Assembly (NCBI GenBank): GCA_040830725.1 | Contig: JBFOMG010000010.1 | Location: 1-64,000, forward strand | Origin: JAWKWH01 sp040830725 | GTDB lineage: Bacteria > Pseudomonadota > Alphaproteobacteria > Rhizobiales > Rhizobiaceae | DNA length: 64,000 nt | Reading direction: 5' to 3' | Shown: positions 14,772 to 27,296 of the stretch, piece after piece | Numbering within the stretch: the first letter of the stretch is position 1 | How the letters are laid out: the number at the start of each line of letters is the position of its first letter | The notes under the pieces: generated by a model | Databases searched by the model: none | What the model saw: the letters and a program-made list of their open reading frames with translations, nothing else | Told to the model about the DNA's origin: nothing | Position numbers and translations under genes: made by a program

Positions 14772-15998
14772 ATGCAGGTGTCCTTGCCACATATATTCCG
14801 CCTGATGGTGGTACTGTTGATCCTGGCCGGCATAACCGGTTTTTCAGCGACCCAGGCGGCCCATGCCGATGCAGGTTTCCGTAAATGGGTGTCCAGTTTC
14901 CGGGCGACAGCAGCAAAATCGGGCATCAAACGCACGACATTTGATCGCGCTTTCAAGGGTGTCACGGCGCCTGACCCGGAAGTTCTGGAAAAGGCGCGAT
15001 ATCAGCCGGAGTTCAAGGCTCCGGTCTGGCAGTATTTTGATAATCGCGTCCAGGAAGACGCAATTGCCAACGGCCGCAAGATGCTTCGCAAGTGGAAGCC
15101 GTGGCTGTCGAAGATCGAAAAGAAATTCGGTGTCGATCGCTACACATTGCTGGCCATCTGGTCGATGGAGACCAATTACGGCGCCATACTGGAAAACGAC
15201 CGGGTCATGCGTAATGTTATCCGATCGCTTTCCACGCTCGCCTATGCCGATAAACGGCGGCGCAAATTTGCCCGCCAGCAGCTGATTGCGGCTTTGAAGA
15301 TCCTGCAGCGCGGAGACATCACCGAGCGCAATCTGGAAGGCTCTTGGGCAGGTGCCATGGGCCATACGCAATTCATCCCCACCAGCTATATGGCCTATGC
15401 AGTTGACATGGATGGCGACGGCCGGCGCGATATCTGGAATTCCATTCCCGACGCACTTGCCACCGCGGCAAATCTGCTGCGCAGAAATGGTTGGCGCAGC
15501 GGACAGACCTGGGGCTACGAGGTATCGCTGCCATCAGGACGCAAGTTCCCCGGCGGATCGATGAAGCTATCGAGGTGGAGCTCAATCGGGGTCAAACGCG
15601 TGAGCGGCAAGCCGTTTCCGCGCGGCGGTGACAACGCCGTTCTCAAGGTTCTGCAGGGCAGGGCCGGGCCGGCATTTCTCGTCACAAAGAATTTTTTCGT
15701 GCTGAAACGCTACAATAATGCGGACAAATACGCGTTGGCGGTCGGGTTGTTGGCTGATGAAATCGCCGGTTATGGCGGATTGGCCAAGGATTGGAGCCGA
15801 CCGTTCACGAAACTCTCATTTGCCGAAAAGCAGGAACTGCAGAAACATTTGCTGACGCATGGCTATTATGACGGCAAGATTGATGGCAAAATCGGCTCGG
15901 GGTCGCGAAAGGCAATCATTGCGTTTCAGGCCCGCGCCGGCATGAAACAAACCGGGCATCCGAGCAAGGAAGTGCTCACCGCGATCAAAAGGCGTTAA
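14772..15998 (+). CDS. Membrane/periplasmic lytic murein transglycosylase (MltB type) with peptidoglycan-binding domain
   Basis: A 408-residue exported enzyme that cleaves glycan strands of peptidoglycan to 1,6-anhydro ends. The signal peptide covers residues 1-33 (FRLMVVLLILAGITGF ... AAHADAG). The catalytic domain covers about residues 36-330, with LLAIWSMETNYGAILEND (the E in METNYG is the catalytic acid), GSWAGAMGHTQFIPTSY, DMDGDGRRDIWNSIPDALA and KNFFVLKRYNNADKYA. Residues about 345-405 are a PG_binding_1 repeat (LLTHGYYDGKIDGKIGSGSR). ATG 14772 follows AGGAGAGCGCC. Seven bases after its stop begins the SGNH-like gene, so the two are co-transcribed. Confidence 0.93.
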   Translation: MQVSLPHIFRLMVVLLILAGITGFSATQAAHADAGFRKWVSSFRATAAKSGIKRTTFDRAFKGVTAPDPEVLEKARYQPEFKAPVWQYFDNRVQEDAIANGRKMLRKWKPWLSKIEKKFGVDRYTLLAIWSMETNYGAILENDRVMRNVIRSLSTLAYADKRRRKFARQQLIAALKILQRGDITERNLEGSWAGAMGHTQFIPTSYMAYAVDMDGDGRRDIWNSIPDALATAANLLRRNGWRSGQTWGYEVSLPSGRKFPGGSMKLSRWSSIGVKRVSGKPFPRGGDNAVLKVLQGRAGPAFLVTKNFFVLKRYNNADKYALAVGLLADEIAGYGGLAKDWSRPFTKLSFAEKQELQKHLLTHGYYDGKIDGKIGSGSRKAIIAFQARAGMKQTGHPSKEVLTAIKRR

Positions 15999-16004
15999 CG
16001 GAAC

Positions 16005-17171
16005 ATGCTGCAGAGCAAGGTCTTCAAACTATCCGGGTGGCCCGTCGTGGCCCTGGCCTTGTTGGCGCTTGCTCTGCCTTTGACCTACGCAGCACCTTCC
16101 TTCGCGCAGAATTCGCAAAGCCTGTTTCAACGCCTTTTCAAACCCAACCGGAAAGAGCAACGCGTAAAGCGCAAAACAACGCGGTCGAAAAAATCGAAGC
16201 GGCGCAGTTCACGTAGGAAGAACAGTGGTGCGGCTACCGCTAAGAAAATCCCCGACAAACTGGAAAATGCCCGGATTGTTCTCGTCGTCGGCGATTTTCT
16301 CGCTGGTGGTCTCGCCGAAGGGCTGGAAACCGCATTCCAGGAATCACCGGGGATCAGGATCGTAGAGCAATCCAATGGTTCTTCGGGCATTGTCCGCGAC
16401 GATTACTATGATTGGCGCGCCAACTTGCCTCAGATAATCGAGACTACAAATCCGAGCGTGCTGGTCATCATGATTGGCGCCAACGACCGGCAGGATTTCC
16501 GTACAACCGAACCCAGACACCGGCGGCGCACCGATGAGTGGCTGAAGGAATACGAAAAGCGCGCCACAGATCTGGCCAAGATTTCGACCGACCGCAACAT
16601 CCCGTTTGTATGGGTTGGCGTACCGTCATTTTCAAAGAGAAGCATGACTGCCGACATGCTGACCTACAATGATGTCTACCGGCGGGTGACCGAGCTGACT
16701 GGTGGCAGTTTTGTCGATATCTGGGATGGTTTCGTCAACGAAGCCGGCGCCTATGTGACGTCCGGCCCGGACATCAACGGACAGCCGGCCCGGTTGCGGG
16801 CTTCAGACGGTATCAACGTCACGCGTGCGGGTCGCCGTAAAATTGCCTTCTACGCGGAAAAACCTCTGCGGAAGATTTTGGGTGATGCGGTTGCACCTGA
16901 TATTGGCACATTGGGACCGGAAAACCTGCCGCAGTTGCGCCTGGACCAGGGTAACGCCCCGCTAATCGACCGCCTCGCACCAATTGCACTCAATGATCCG
17001 GAACTCGATGGCGGCAATGAGCTGCTGGGAGCGACCGTTGAAATCAATGCCACCGATGTCCGGGAAACGCCGGCGCGCAAATTGAGAGTTGAAGGTATCG
17101 CAGCACCGGCCAAACCCGGCAGGGCAGACGATTTCACATGGAAACCGCAACCTGCGGAAACGAGCCAGTAA
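16005..17171 (+). CDS. SGNH-hydrolase-like protein (DUF459) with altered catalytic residues
   Basis: A 388-residue protein with a hydrophobic export segment (residues 12-34) and then a very basic stretch (residues 47-75, many K and R). A DUF459/SGNH-like domain follows at about residues 88-295. Blocks are recognisable: VLVVGDFLAGGL, MIGAND (N160) and SDGINVTRAGRRK. However, the expected nucleophile serine of GDSL is F98 and the expected histidine near D268 is N271, so ordinary SGNH esterase chemistry seems impossible. It may be a binding protein that acts with the transglycosylase encoded seven bases upstream. The C-terminal 90 residues are low in complexity. Convergent with gltD. Confidence 0.82.
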   Translation: MLQSKVFKLSGWPVVALALLALALPLTYAAPSFAQNSQSLFQRLFKPNRKEQRVKRKTTRSKKSKRRSSRRKNSGAATAKKIPDKLENARIVLVVGDFLAGGLAEGLETAFQESPGIRIVEQSNGSSGIVRDDYYDWRANLPQIIETTNPSVLVIMIGANDRQDFRTTEPRHRRRTDEWLKEYEKRATDLAKISTDRNIPFVWVGVPSFSKRSMTADMLTYNDVYRRVTELTGGSFVDIWDGFVNEAGAYVTSGPDINGQPARLRASDGINVTRAGRRKIAFYAEKPLRKILGDAVAPDIGTLGPENLPQLRLDQGNAPLIDRLAPIALNDPELDGGNELLGATVEINATDVRETPARKLRVEGIAAPAKPGRADDFTWKPQPAETSQ

Positions 17172-17182
17172 GACCGGTCGAA

Positions 17183-18637
17183 TTACCGCGGCAGAACCGT
17201 TGAACCCATCAACGCTTCATCGATGCTGGCGGCGGCCTGGCGGCCCTCGCGGATGGCCCACACGACCAGCGATTGACCGCGCCGAACATCACCGGCTGCA
17301 TAGAGCCCTTCAACATTGGTCCGATAGTCGGTTTCATTGGCGTCGATATTGACCGATTTCCGTCCGTCGACCACCGTGTTCAAGCGGTCACCCATTTCAC
17401 CGAGCACACCGGTTTCCATCACGCCGTGAAATCCAATCGCGATAAAGGCAAGGTCGGCGCGGATCAGGAACTCGGTTCCCTCGATTGGTTTGCGCTGCTC
17501 GTCGACGTGGCAGCATTTCACACCGATGAGATGACCTTCTTCGCCGACGAACTCCAACGTGGCAATTTGGAACTCCCGGTTCGCCCCCTCGGCCTGCGAG
17601 GATGAAGTACGCATCTTGGTCGCCCAGAAGGGCCAGACCGTCAGCTTGTCCTCCATTTCGGGCGGTTCCGGCCGGATATCCAACTGGGTTACCTTGACCG
17701 CGCCCTGCCTAAATGCCGTCCCGATACAGTCTGATGCCGTATCGCCACCACCGACGACGATGACATGCCTGCCGGAAGCCGAAATCGGCTCCGATGGCCA
17801 GGCAACGGACTGGATATCTTCGCCGCCGACCCGGCGGTTCTGCTGCACGAGATAGGGCATGGCGTCATGCACACCGGCCAAATCGGTTCCGGGGACACCG
17901 GCCGGGCGCGGTTTCTCCGAACCGCCGCAATAGAGCACTGCATCATGTTCCTCGAGCAATTCGGAAACCGTCTTGTCGACGCCGACATTCACTCCGCAGT
18001 GGAAGGTGACGCCCTCGCCGTTCATCTGCACGACCCGCCGGTCGATGTGATGCTTCTCGATCTTGAAATCGGGAATGCCGTAGCGCATCAGTCCGCCCGG
18101 GCGGCTCTCGCGTTCGTAAACATGAACATCGTGACCGGCACGGCCAAGTTGCTGCGCCGCCGCCATGCCTGCGGGGCCGGACCCGATGATGCCGACGGAT
18201 TTGCCGGTTTTCTTCTCCGGCGGATAGGGCCGGATGTGCCCGGTCTCATAGGCCCGGTCCGCAATCGCCTGTTCGATCGTCTTGATCGATACCGGCACGT
18301 CTTCGAGGTTGAGCGTGCATGCCTCTTCGCACGGTGCCGGGCAGATACGGCCTGTCCATTCGGGGAAATTGTTGGTCGAATGCAGATTGCGGATCGCATT
18401 GTCCCAGTCGCCATTATAGACGAGGTCGTTCCAGTCAGGGATCTGGTTGTGTACCGGACAGCCGGTCGGTCCGTGGCAATAGGGTACGCCGCAATCCATG
18501 CAGCGGGCCGCCTGCTTGATGACCTCCGGATCCGACATTGGAAGGGTGAACTCCCTGAAATGGCGAATCCGGTCAGATGCCGGCTGATATTTCGGCACCT
18601 GCCTGTCGATTTCCAGAAATCCGGTTACCTTGCCCAT
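17183..18637 (-). CDS. gltD: Glutamate synthase (NADPH) small subunit
   Basis: A 484-residue FAD subunit that passes electrons from NADPH to the large subunit GltB. Its N-terminal cysteine clusters (CMDCGVPYCHGPTGCPVHNQ and ICPAPCEEACTL) bind 4Fe-4S centres. The FAD site is GIIGSGPAGMAAAQQLG, and the NADPH site is VIVVGGGDTASDCIGTAFRQ. The C-terminal GLYAAGDVRRGQSLVVWAI completes the FAD fold. Length is normal. It is the last gene of a gltB-ybjQ-gltD transcription unit, 13 bases after the ybjQ-type gene, and ends 11 bases from the convergent SGNH-like gene. Confidence 0.97.
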   Translation of the reverse strand: MGKVTGFLEIDRQVPKYQPASDRIRHFREFTLPMSDPEVIKQAARCMDCGVPYCHGPTGCPVHNQIPDWNDLVYNGDWDNAIRNLHSTNNFPEWTGRICPAPCEEACTLNLEDVPVSIKTIEQAIADRAYETGHIRPYPPEKKTGKSVGIIGSGPAGMAAAQQLGRAGHDVHVYERESRPGGLMRYGIPDFKIEKHHIDRRVVQMNGEGVTFHCGVNVGVDKTVSELLEEHDAVLYCGGSEKPRPAGVPGTDLAGVHDAMPYLVQQNRRVGGEDIQSVAWPSEPISASGRHVIVVGGGDTASDCIGTAFRQGAVKVTQLDIRPEPPEMEDKLTVWPFWATKMRTSSSQAEGANREFQIATLEFVGEEGHLIGVKCCHVDEQRKPIEGTEFLIRADLAFIAIGFHGVMETGVLGEMGDRLNTVVDGRKSVNIDANETDYRTNVEGLYAAGDVRRGQSLVVWAIREGRQAAASIDEALMGSTVLPR

Positions 18638-18650
18638 ATCCCGTCCCTGC

Positions 18651-18977
18651 TCAGCGAATGACCACGGCAGTGCCCGACGCTGACACCATCAGCATCGATC
18701 CGCTCGAACCTGTCGATATGTTTTCGTAGTCGATGTCGATGCCGATCACCGCGTTGGCGCCGCGCTGGCTTGCTTCATCCTGAAGTTCCCGAAGCGCGGT
18801 TTCGCGGGCTTCCTGCAGCACCTGCTCATAAGAACTGGAGCGCCCGCCAACGATATCGCGAATGCCGGCAAAGATATCGCGAAAAATGTTGGTACCCAGG
18901 ATGGCTTCACCGGTGACGATACCCTTGTATTCAACGATATCGTGACCTTCGAGACGATTTGTCGTGCTGATGATCAT
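18651..18977 (-). CDS. YbjQ/UPF0145 family protein (putative heavy-metal-binding fold)
   Basis: A 108-residue protein starting MIISTTNRLEGHDIVEYKGI, with VTGEAILGTNIFRDIFAGIR, a central helix EARETALRELQDEASQRGAN and the strand VIGIDIDYENI. This is the complete YbjQ fold, thought to form a pentamer; its biochemical role is unknown. The start is fixed by GGAG in GCGGAGTAAGCGGAATG, where the Shine-Dalgarno overlaps the gltB stop codon. It lies five bases after gltB and 13 bases before gltD, so it is translated within the glutamate synthase operon. That placement suggests, but does not prove, a link to GltBD. Confidence 0.9.
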   Translation of the reverse strand: MIISTTNRLEGHDIVEYKGIVTGEAILGTNIFRDIFAGIRDIVGGRSSSYEQVLQEARETALRELQDEASQRGANAVIGIDIDYENISTGSSGSMLMVSASGTAVVIR

Positions 18978-18982
18978 TCCGC

Positions 18983-23683
<4,701 letters not shown>

Positions 23684-23705
23684 CACCCGTTCCTCCGTCT
23701 TCGCC

Positions 23706-23828
23706 TCAAGCGGCGTCACCGCCGTTCGGGAAGCGCCACATCCAGTCGCAATCTTCCCGTGCCAGTGGCACAAAGTTCGAAATGCCCATGTGCGGTTTGC
23801 ACTTCGGGCAGGATTGCCGCTTTGTCAC
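23706..23828 (-). CDS. Candidate small CxxC protein just upstream of gltB (about 40 residues)
   Basis: On the minus strand a short frame opens after an in-frame TAA and runs to the TGA at 23706-23708. From GTG 23828 it reads MTKRQSCPKCKPHMGISN, followed by FVPLAREDCDWMWRFPNGG. A GTG at 23840 would add four residues. The CPKC pair followed by a WMW segment looks like a zinc-ribbon micro-protein rather than random sequence, but no clear Shine-Dalgarno precedes either start. It ends 22 bases before the gltB ATG, so it could be a leader cistron of the operon. Two overlapping frames in this interval are also open, and one with an ATG start (23716-23922) cannot be excluded. Confidence 0.3.
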   Translation of the reverse strand: MTKRQSCPKCKPHMGISNFVPLAREDCDWMWRFPNGGDAA

Positions 23829-24191
23829 GCCGATGCGCACGGCTTGTTATTGGCGCCAAAAATCGCGCAGCCACTCGTTCCGGTTTGATGATACCCGGTT
23901 TTGGAGCAGAGCGCGATGGCATATATGACAGTAATACTGTCCTAATTCATATGCCACATTTAGCCCTGCCAAACAAGATGGCCAAACGCGAAATTCCGCC
24001 GCATGAGGAAATAATATTTCGACTACGCCGGCCGTTGAGTATTTTTATTACCGAAATTCAACAAATCCAACAATACACTGGCAATTACCGGATTTGGCAA
24101 CGAACTTTCGCGTCACTCACACAACAGCACCCTCTTGCGCATTTGTCTCAAATTCGGGATGACAGATAAAAAGTCTTCTCGCGGAGTCCCA
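23829..24191. other. Divergent control region between the gltB unit and threonine aldolase, with a perfect palindrome
   Basis: This region of about 363 bases has no well-supported gene. It should contain the minus-strand promoter for gltB and the plus-strand promoter for the aldolase. At 23927-23941 lies GACAGTA-A-TACTGTC, a perfect palindrome with seven-base arms set in AT-rich DNA, suggestive of an operator for a dimeric repressor. The stretch 24000-24170 is AT-rich compared with its surroundings. The open frame of 63 codons there (ATG about 23979) shows no recognisable family or ribosome binding site. Confidence 0.4.
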
Positions 24192-25241
24192 ATGAAATTC
24201 AAATCAGACAATTGCGCTGGAGCGCATCCGAAAATCTGTGAAAACATGACGGCGAATGCGAGCGGATTTGCCTCGTCCTACGGTGCAAGCGACCTCGACA
24301 ATCGCGTACGGGACAAGTTTAGCGAGCTGTTTGACCGCGATGTGGCGGTGTTCTTTGTCGGAACCGGCACCGCGGCAAATTCACTTGCCCTGACGGCCGT
24401 TAACCGGCCGGGCGGTGTGGTTTTCTGCCATCCCGAAGCGCATATGGCCGAAGATGAGTGCGGTGCACCGGAATATTTCACCGGCGGTGCCCGCCTTTGC
24501 GGTGTGGACGGCCCACTGGGCCGCATGGACATTGAAAAACTCCAGCCAGCCATCGATCATTTTCCCGCGGATTTCATTCATGCCGGCCAGCCGATGGCCG
24601 TTTCGATCACCCAGTCTACTGAAATCGGCACGCTTTATTCGCTCGACCAAATCGAAGCGGTATCTGCAATCTGCCGGAAGAATGGATTGCCGCTGCACAT
24701 GGACGGAGCCCGCTTTGCAAATGCAATGGTTTCGCTCGACGTCTCCGCAAAGCAGATGACCGTTGATGCAGGCATCGACATGATTTCTTTTGGCGGCACG
24801 AAAAACGGCTGCTGGTGTGCTGAAGCGCTGATCTTTCTGAACACGGATCTGGCGCGTGACGCGGCATTTCTGCACAAGCGCGCAGCGCAATTATTCTCAA
24901 AGAGCCGGTTTATCGCAGCTCAATTCGAAGCTTATTTCTCTAACGACCTGTGGATCGAACTTGCCACCCATTCCAATGCAATGGCGGCACGGCTGGTTGC
25001 CGGACTTGAACAATCCTCCAACTGCCGCATGGCCTGGCAACCTGAGGCCAATGAGGTGTTTCCGATTATCGGCAGGCAGACCATCACCAAATTGGAAGCA
25101 GCCGGGGCCGAATTTCACGAATGGCCAAAACCTCGGTCTTTTGACGGTGAAATCGGCGAAGATGAGGAATTGTGCCGGCTGGTGACAAGTTTTGCGACAA
25201 CCAAAGACGATGTCGACCGGTTTTGCGAATTGGCGGGCTAG
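24192..25241 (+). CDS. ltaE: Low-specificity L-threonine aldolase / beta-eliminating lyase
   Basis: A 349-residue PLP enzyme of the threonine aldolase family, splitting L-threonine or L-allo-threonine to glycine and acetaldehyde. Start MKFKSDNCAGAHPK is at ATG 24192 with GGAG upstream. The N-terminal substrate segment SSYGASDLDNRVRDKF, the cofactor-binding VGTGTAANSLAL, H80/E82 in CHPEAHM, D171 in LHMDGARFAN and K204 in SFGGTKNG (Schiff base to PLP) are all present. The gene ends in GGC-TAG followed by AGCG, the same TAGAGCG that starts the 311-bp repeats of this window. Convergent with pepF, 22 bases apart. Confidence 0.93.
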   Translation: MKFKSDNCAGAHPKICENMTANASGFASSYGASDLDNRVRDKFSELFDRDVAVFFVGTGTAANSLALTAVNRPGGVVFCHPEAHMAEDECGAPEYFTGGARLCGVDGPLGRMDIEKLQPAIDHFPADFIHAGQPMAVSITQSTEIGTLYSLDQIEAVSAICRKNGLPLHMDGARFANAMVSLDVSAKQMTVDAGIDMISFGGTKNGCWCAEALIFLNTDLARDAAFLHKRAAQLFSKSRFIAAQFEAYFSNDLWIELATHSNAMAARLVAGLEQSSNCRMAWQPEANEVFPIIGRQTITKLEAAGAEFHEWPKPRSFDGEIGEDEELCRLVTSFATTKDDVDRFCELAG

Positions 25242-25263
25242 AGCGAAAGCCGACCATATTGAA

Positions 25264-27126
25264 TCAGCTCGCGTCCATCGCTTCCAGTTCATCAATCAGA
25301 CCTTCGATCACCGAAAGGCCTTTTTGCCAGAATGAGGGGTCCGATGCATCGAGGCCGAAAGGCGCCAGCAGCTCGGAATGATGCTTGGTACCACCGGCCC
25401 GCAGCATGTCGAAATATTTGTCCTGAAATCCTTTTTCCGCGTCCTGGTAAACTGCGAACAGGGAATTCACCAGGCAATCGCCGAACGCATAGGCGTAGAC
25501 ATAGAACGGCGAATGAATGAAGTGGGGGATGTAGGCCCAGAAGGTTTCGTAGCCCTCGCCCAGCTTGATCGCGGGACCGAGGCTTTCCGCCTGCACCTGA
25601 AGCCAGAAATCGCCAAGCTGCTCTGCCGTCAACTCGCCTTTTCGCCGTTCGGTGTGCACAAGCCGTTCGAATTCATAAAACGCGATCTGGCGTACCACCG
25701 TATTGATCATGTCTTCGGCTTTCTGCGCCAGCATCGCTTTGCGCTCACGCCGGTCCTTGGTCGCCGAAAGCAGTGACTGGAAGGTGAGCATCTCGCCGAA
25801 AACCGATGCGGTTTCGGCCAGCGTCAGCGGTGTCGAAGCCATCAACGCTCCCTGCCCGCCGGCAAGGACCTGATGGACACCGTGGCCAAGCTCATGGGCA
25901 AGCGTCATGACGTCCCGCGGTTTGCCCATATAGTTGAGCAGCACATAAGGGTGCGCTGATGGCACCGTCGGATGGGCAAACGCTCCCGGCGCCTTTCCGG
26001 GCCGGGTTGGCGCATCGATCCAGTTTTTGTCGAAAAACTGGCCCGCTATTTCGGCCATTTCCGGCGCAAACCCGTGATAGGCGGACAGCACGGTCTCGCG
26101 CGCCTCCCCCCATGAAATGATCGACTGCGGCGTTTCGGGAAGCGGTGCATTGCGATCCCAATGGTTCATCTGGTCCATGCCGAGCCACCTGGCTTTCATG
26201 GCATAATAGCGGTGCGACAGGCGCGGCCAGGCATCCCGGACCGCGCTTGAAAGAGCATCGACGACATCGCGCTCAACCCGATTGGCCAGGTGGCGTGAAT
26301 CGGCAATGTCTTTGAATCCGCGCCAGCGATCGGAGATTTCCTTGTCCTTGGCGAGCGTGTTTGTAATCAGCGTAAACGTGCGCAGATTTCGTCCAAATGT
26401 TGCCGCCAGCGCTTCAGATGCCTTGCGGCGCCTCTCCGGATCGGTGTCCTGCAGCCGGTTGAGCGTTGGCTCCAGTGCCAGTTCTTCGCCATCGATATCG
26501 AAGCGTAGCGCACTCATGGTCTCGTCAAACAAGCGGTTCCACGCACCACGGCCGGTGACCGATTTTTCGTGAAACAATTGCTCAACCCGATCTTCCAACT
26601 GGTAAGGTTTGTCCTTACGCAGATCCTCCACCCAGGGCCGGTAATGGTTGAACAGCGGATCGGCAGCCAGAGCGGCCTCGATCAGTTCATCATCAACGCT
26701 GTTAAGTTCAAGCGGAAAGAACAACAGATGCGCGCTGGCATCGGTCATTTTCTCCTGAACGTCACCATAGAATTTCGCCCGAACCGGATCGGACGTGTCG
26801 CCCGCATAAACAAGTCCGGCAAAAGAGGCGATCCGCCCGATCAGTTCCTCAATCGCCTCATATTGCTGCAGCGCTTCACCGAGACGGCCCTGTGCGCCTT
26901 TTCTGGCGCCTTCTTCAAGTGTTCCCTTCCAGTCCTCCTCAAACGCGTTGGCCATGTCGGCGGCGCGCTTCATATCTGCGGCGACTTCCTCAGAATCCAG
27001 CGCCGGATACAAATCTGCAAGGTTCCATTCAGGCAAACCGGACAGCGCATCGCTTGCGGCGTTTTCGGCCGCACCAAATACCCCCGTCTTACTTGCCATG
27101 AACGTCATTGATCGTTCCGCTTCCAT
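25264..27126 (-). CDS. pepF: Oligoendopeptidase F (M3 family metallopeptidase)
   Basis: A 620-residue cytosolic zinc peptidase that degrades oligopeptides. The zinc motif HELGHGVHQVLA gives H411, E412 and H415 (numbered from 27126), with a further conserved ETASVFGEML providing the third ligand glutamate. Other M3B features are LPEWNLADLYPALDSEEV at the N-terminus, ALRFDIDGEELALEPTL, FAHPTVPSAHPYVLLNYMGK and FYVYAYAFGDCLVNSLFAVYQ near the C-terminus. Start choices are ATG 27126, 27108 (MTFMASK) and 27099. The later ones have GGAA-type sites nearby, so the first six to nine residues are uncertain. Confidence 0.95.
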   Translation of the reverse strand: MEAERSMTFMASKTGVFGAAENAASDALSGLPEWNLADLYPALDSEEVAADMKRAADMANAFEEDWKGTLEEGARKGAQGRLGEALQQYEAIEELIGRIASFAGLVYAGDTSDPVRAKFYGDVQEKMTDASAHLLFFPLELNSVDDELIEAALAADPLFNHYRPWVEDLRKDKPYQLEDRVEQLFHEKSVTGRGAWNRLFDETMSALRFDIDGEELALEPTLNRLQDTDPERRRKASEALAATFGRNLRTFTLITNTLAKDKEISDRWRGFKDIADSRHLANRVERDVVDALSSAVRDAWPRLSHRYYAMKARWLGMDQMNHWDRNAPLPETPQSIISWGEARETVLSAYHGFAPEMAEIAGQFFDKNWIDAPTRPGKAPGAFAHPTVPSAHPYVLLNYMGKPRDVMTLAHELGHGVHQVLAGGQGALMASTPLTLAETASVFGEMLTFQSLLSATKDRRERKAMLAQKAEDMINTVVRQIAFYEFERLVHTERRKGELTAEQLGDFWLQVQAESLGPAIKLGEGYETFWAYIPHFIHSPFYVYAYAFGDCLVNSLFAVYQDAEKGFQDKYFDMLRAGGTKHHSELLAPFGLDASDPSFWQKGLSVIEGLIDELEAMDAS

Positions 27127-27296
27127 CTGCTCTGGCCGGCCGTCGGTGAATATTCAGCCGACCGGAAATGTATTGCATTAGCAACTTGTTTACCGGCTTT
27201 CTTGAGCCGACTTTTAGATGTCTGTGCCAAGATGATCCAGACTGAAAGGCAGAAACGCGTCCATCCTTAGCAAACCATTTCACGATTATTGAAAAT

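Noticed and set aside
23979..24169. 63-codon frame upstream of threonine aldolase
   Set aside because: No Shine-Dalgarno, no recognisable motif and AT-rich context; it is part of a long shadow frame crossing gltB.
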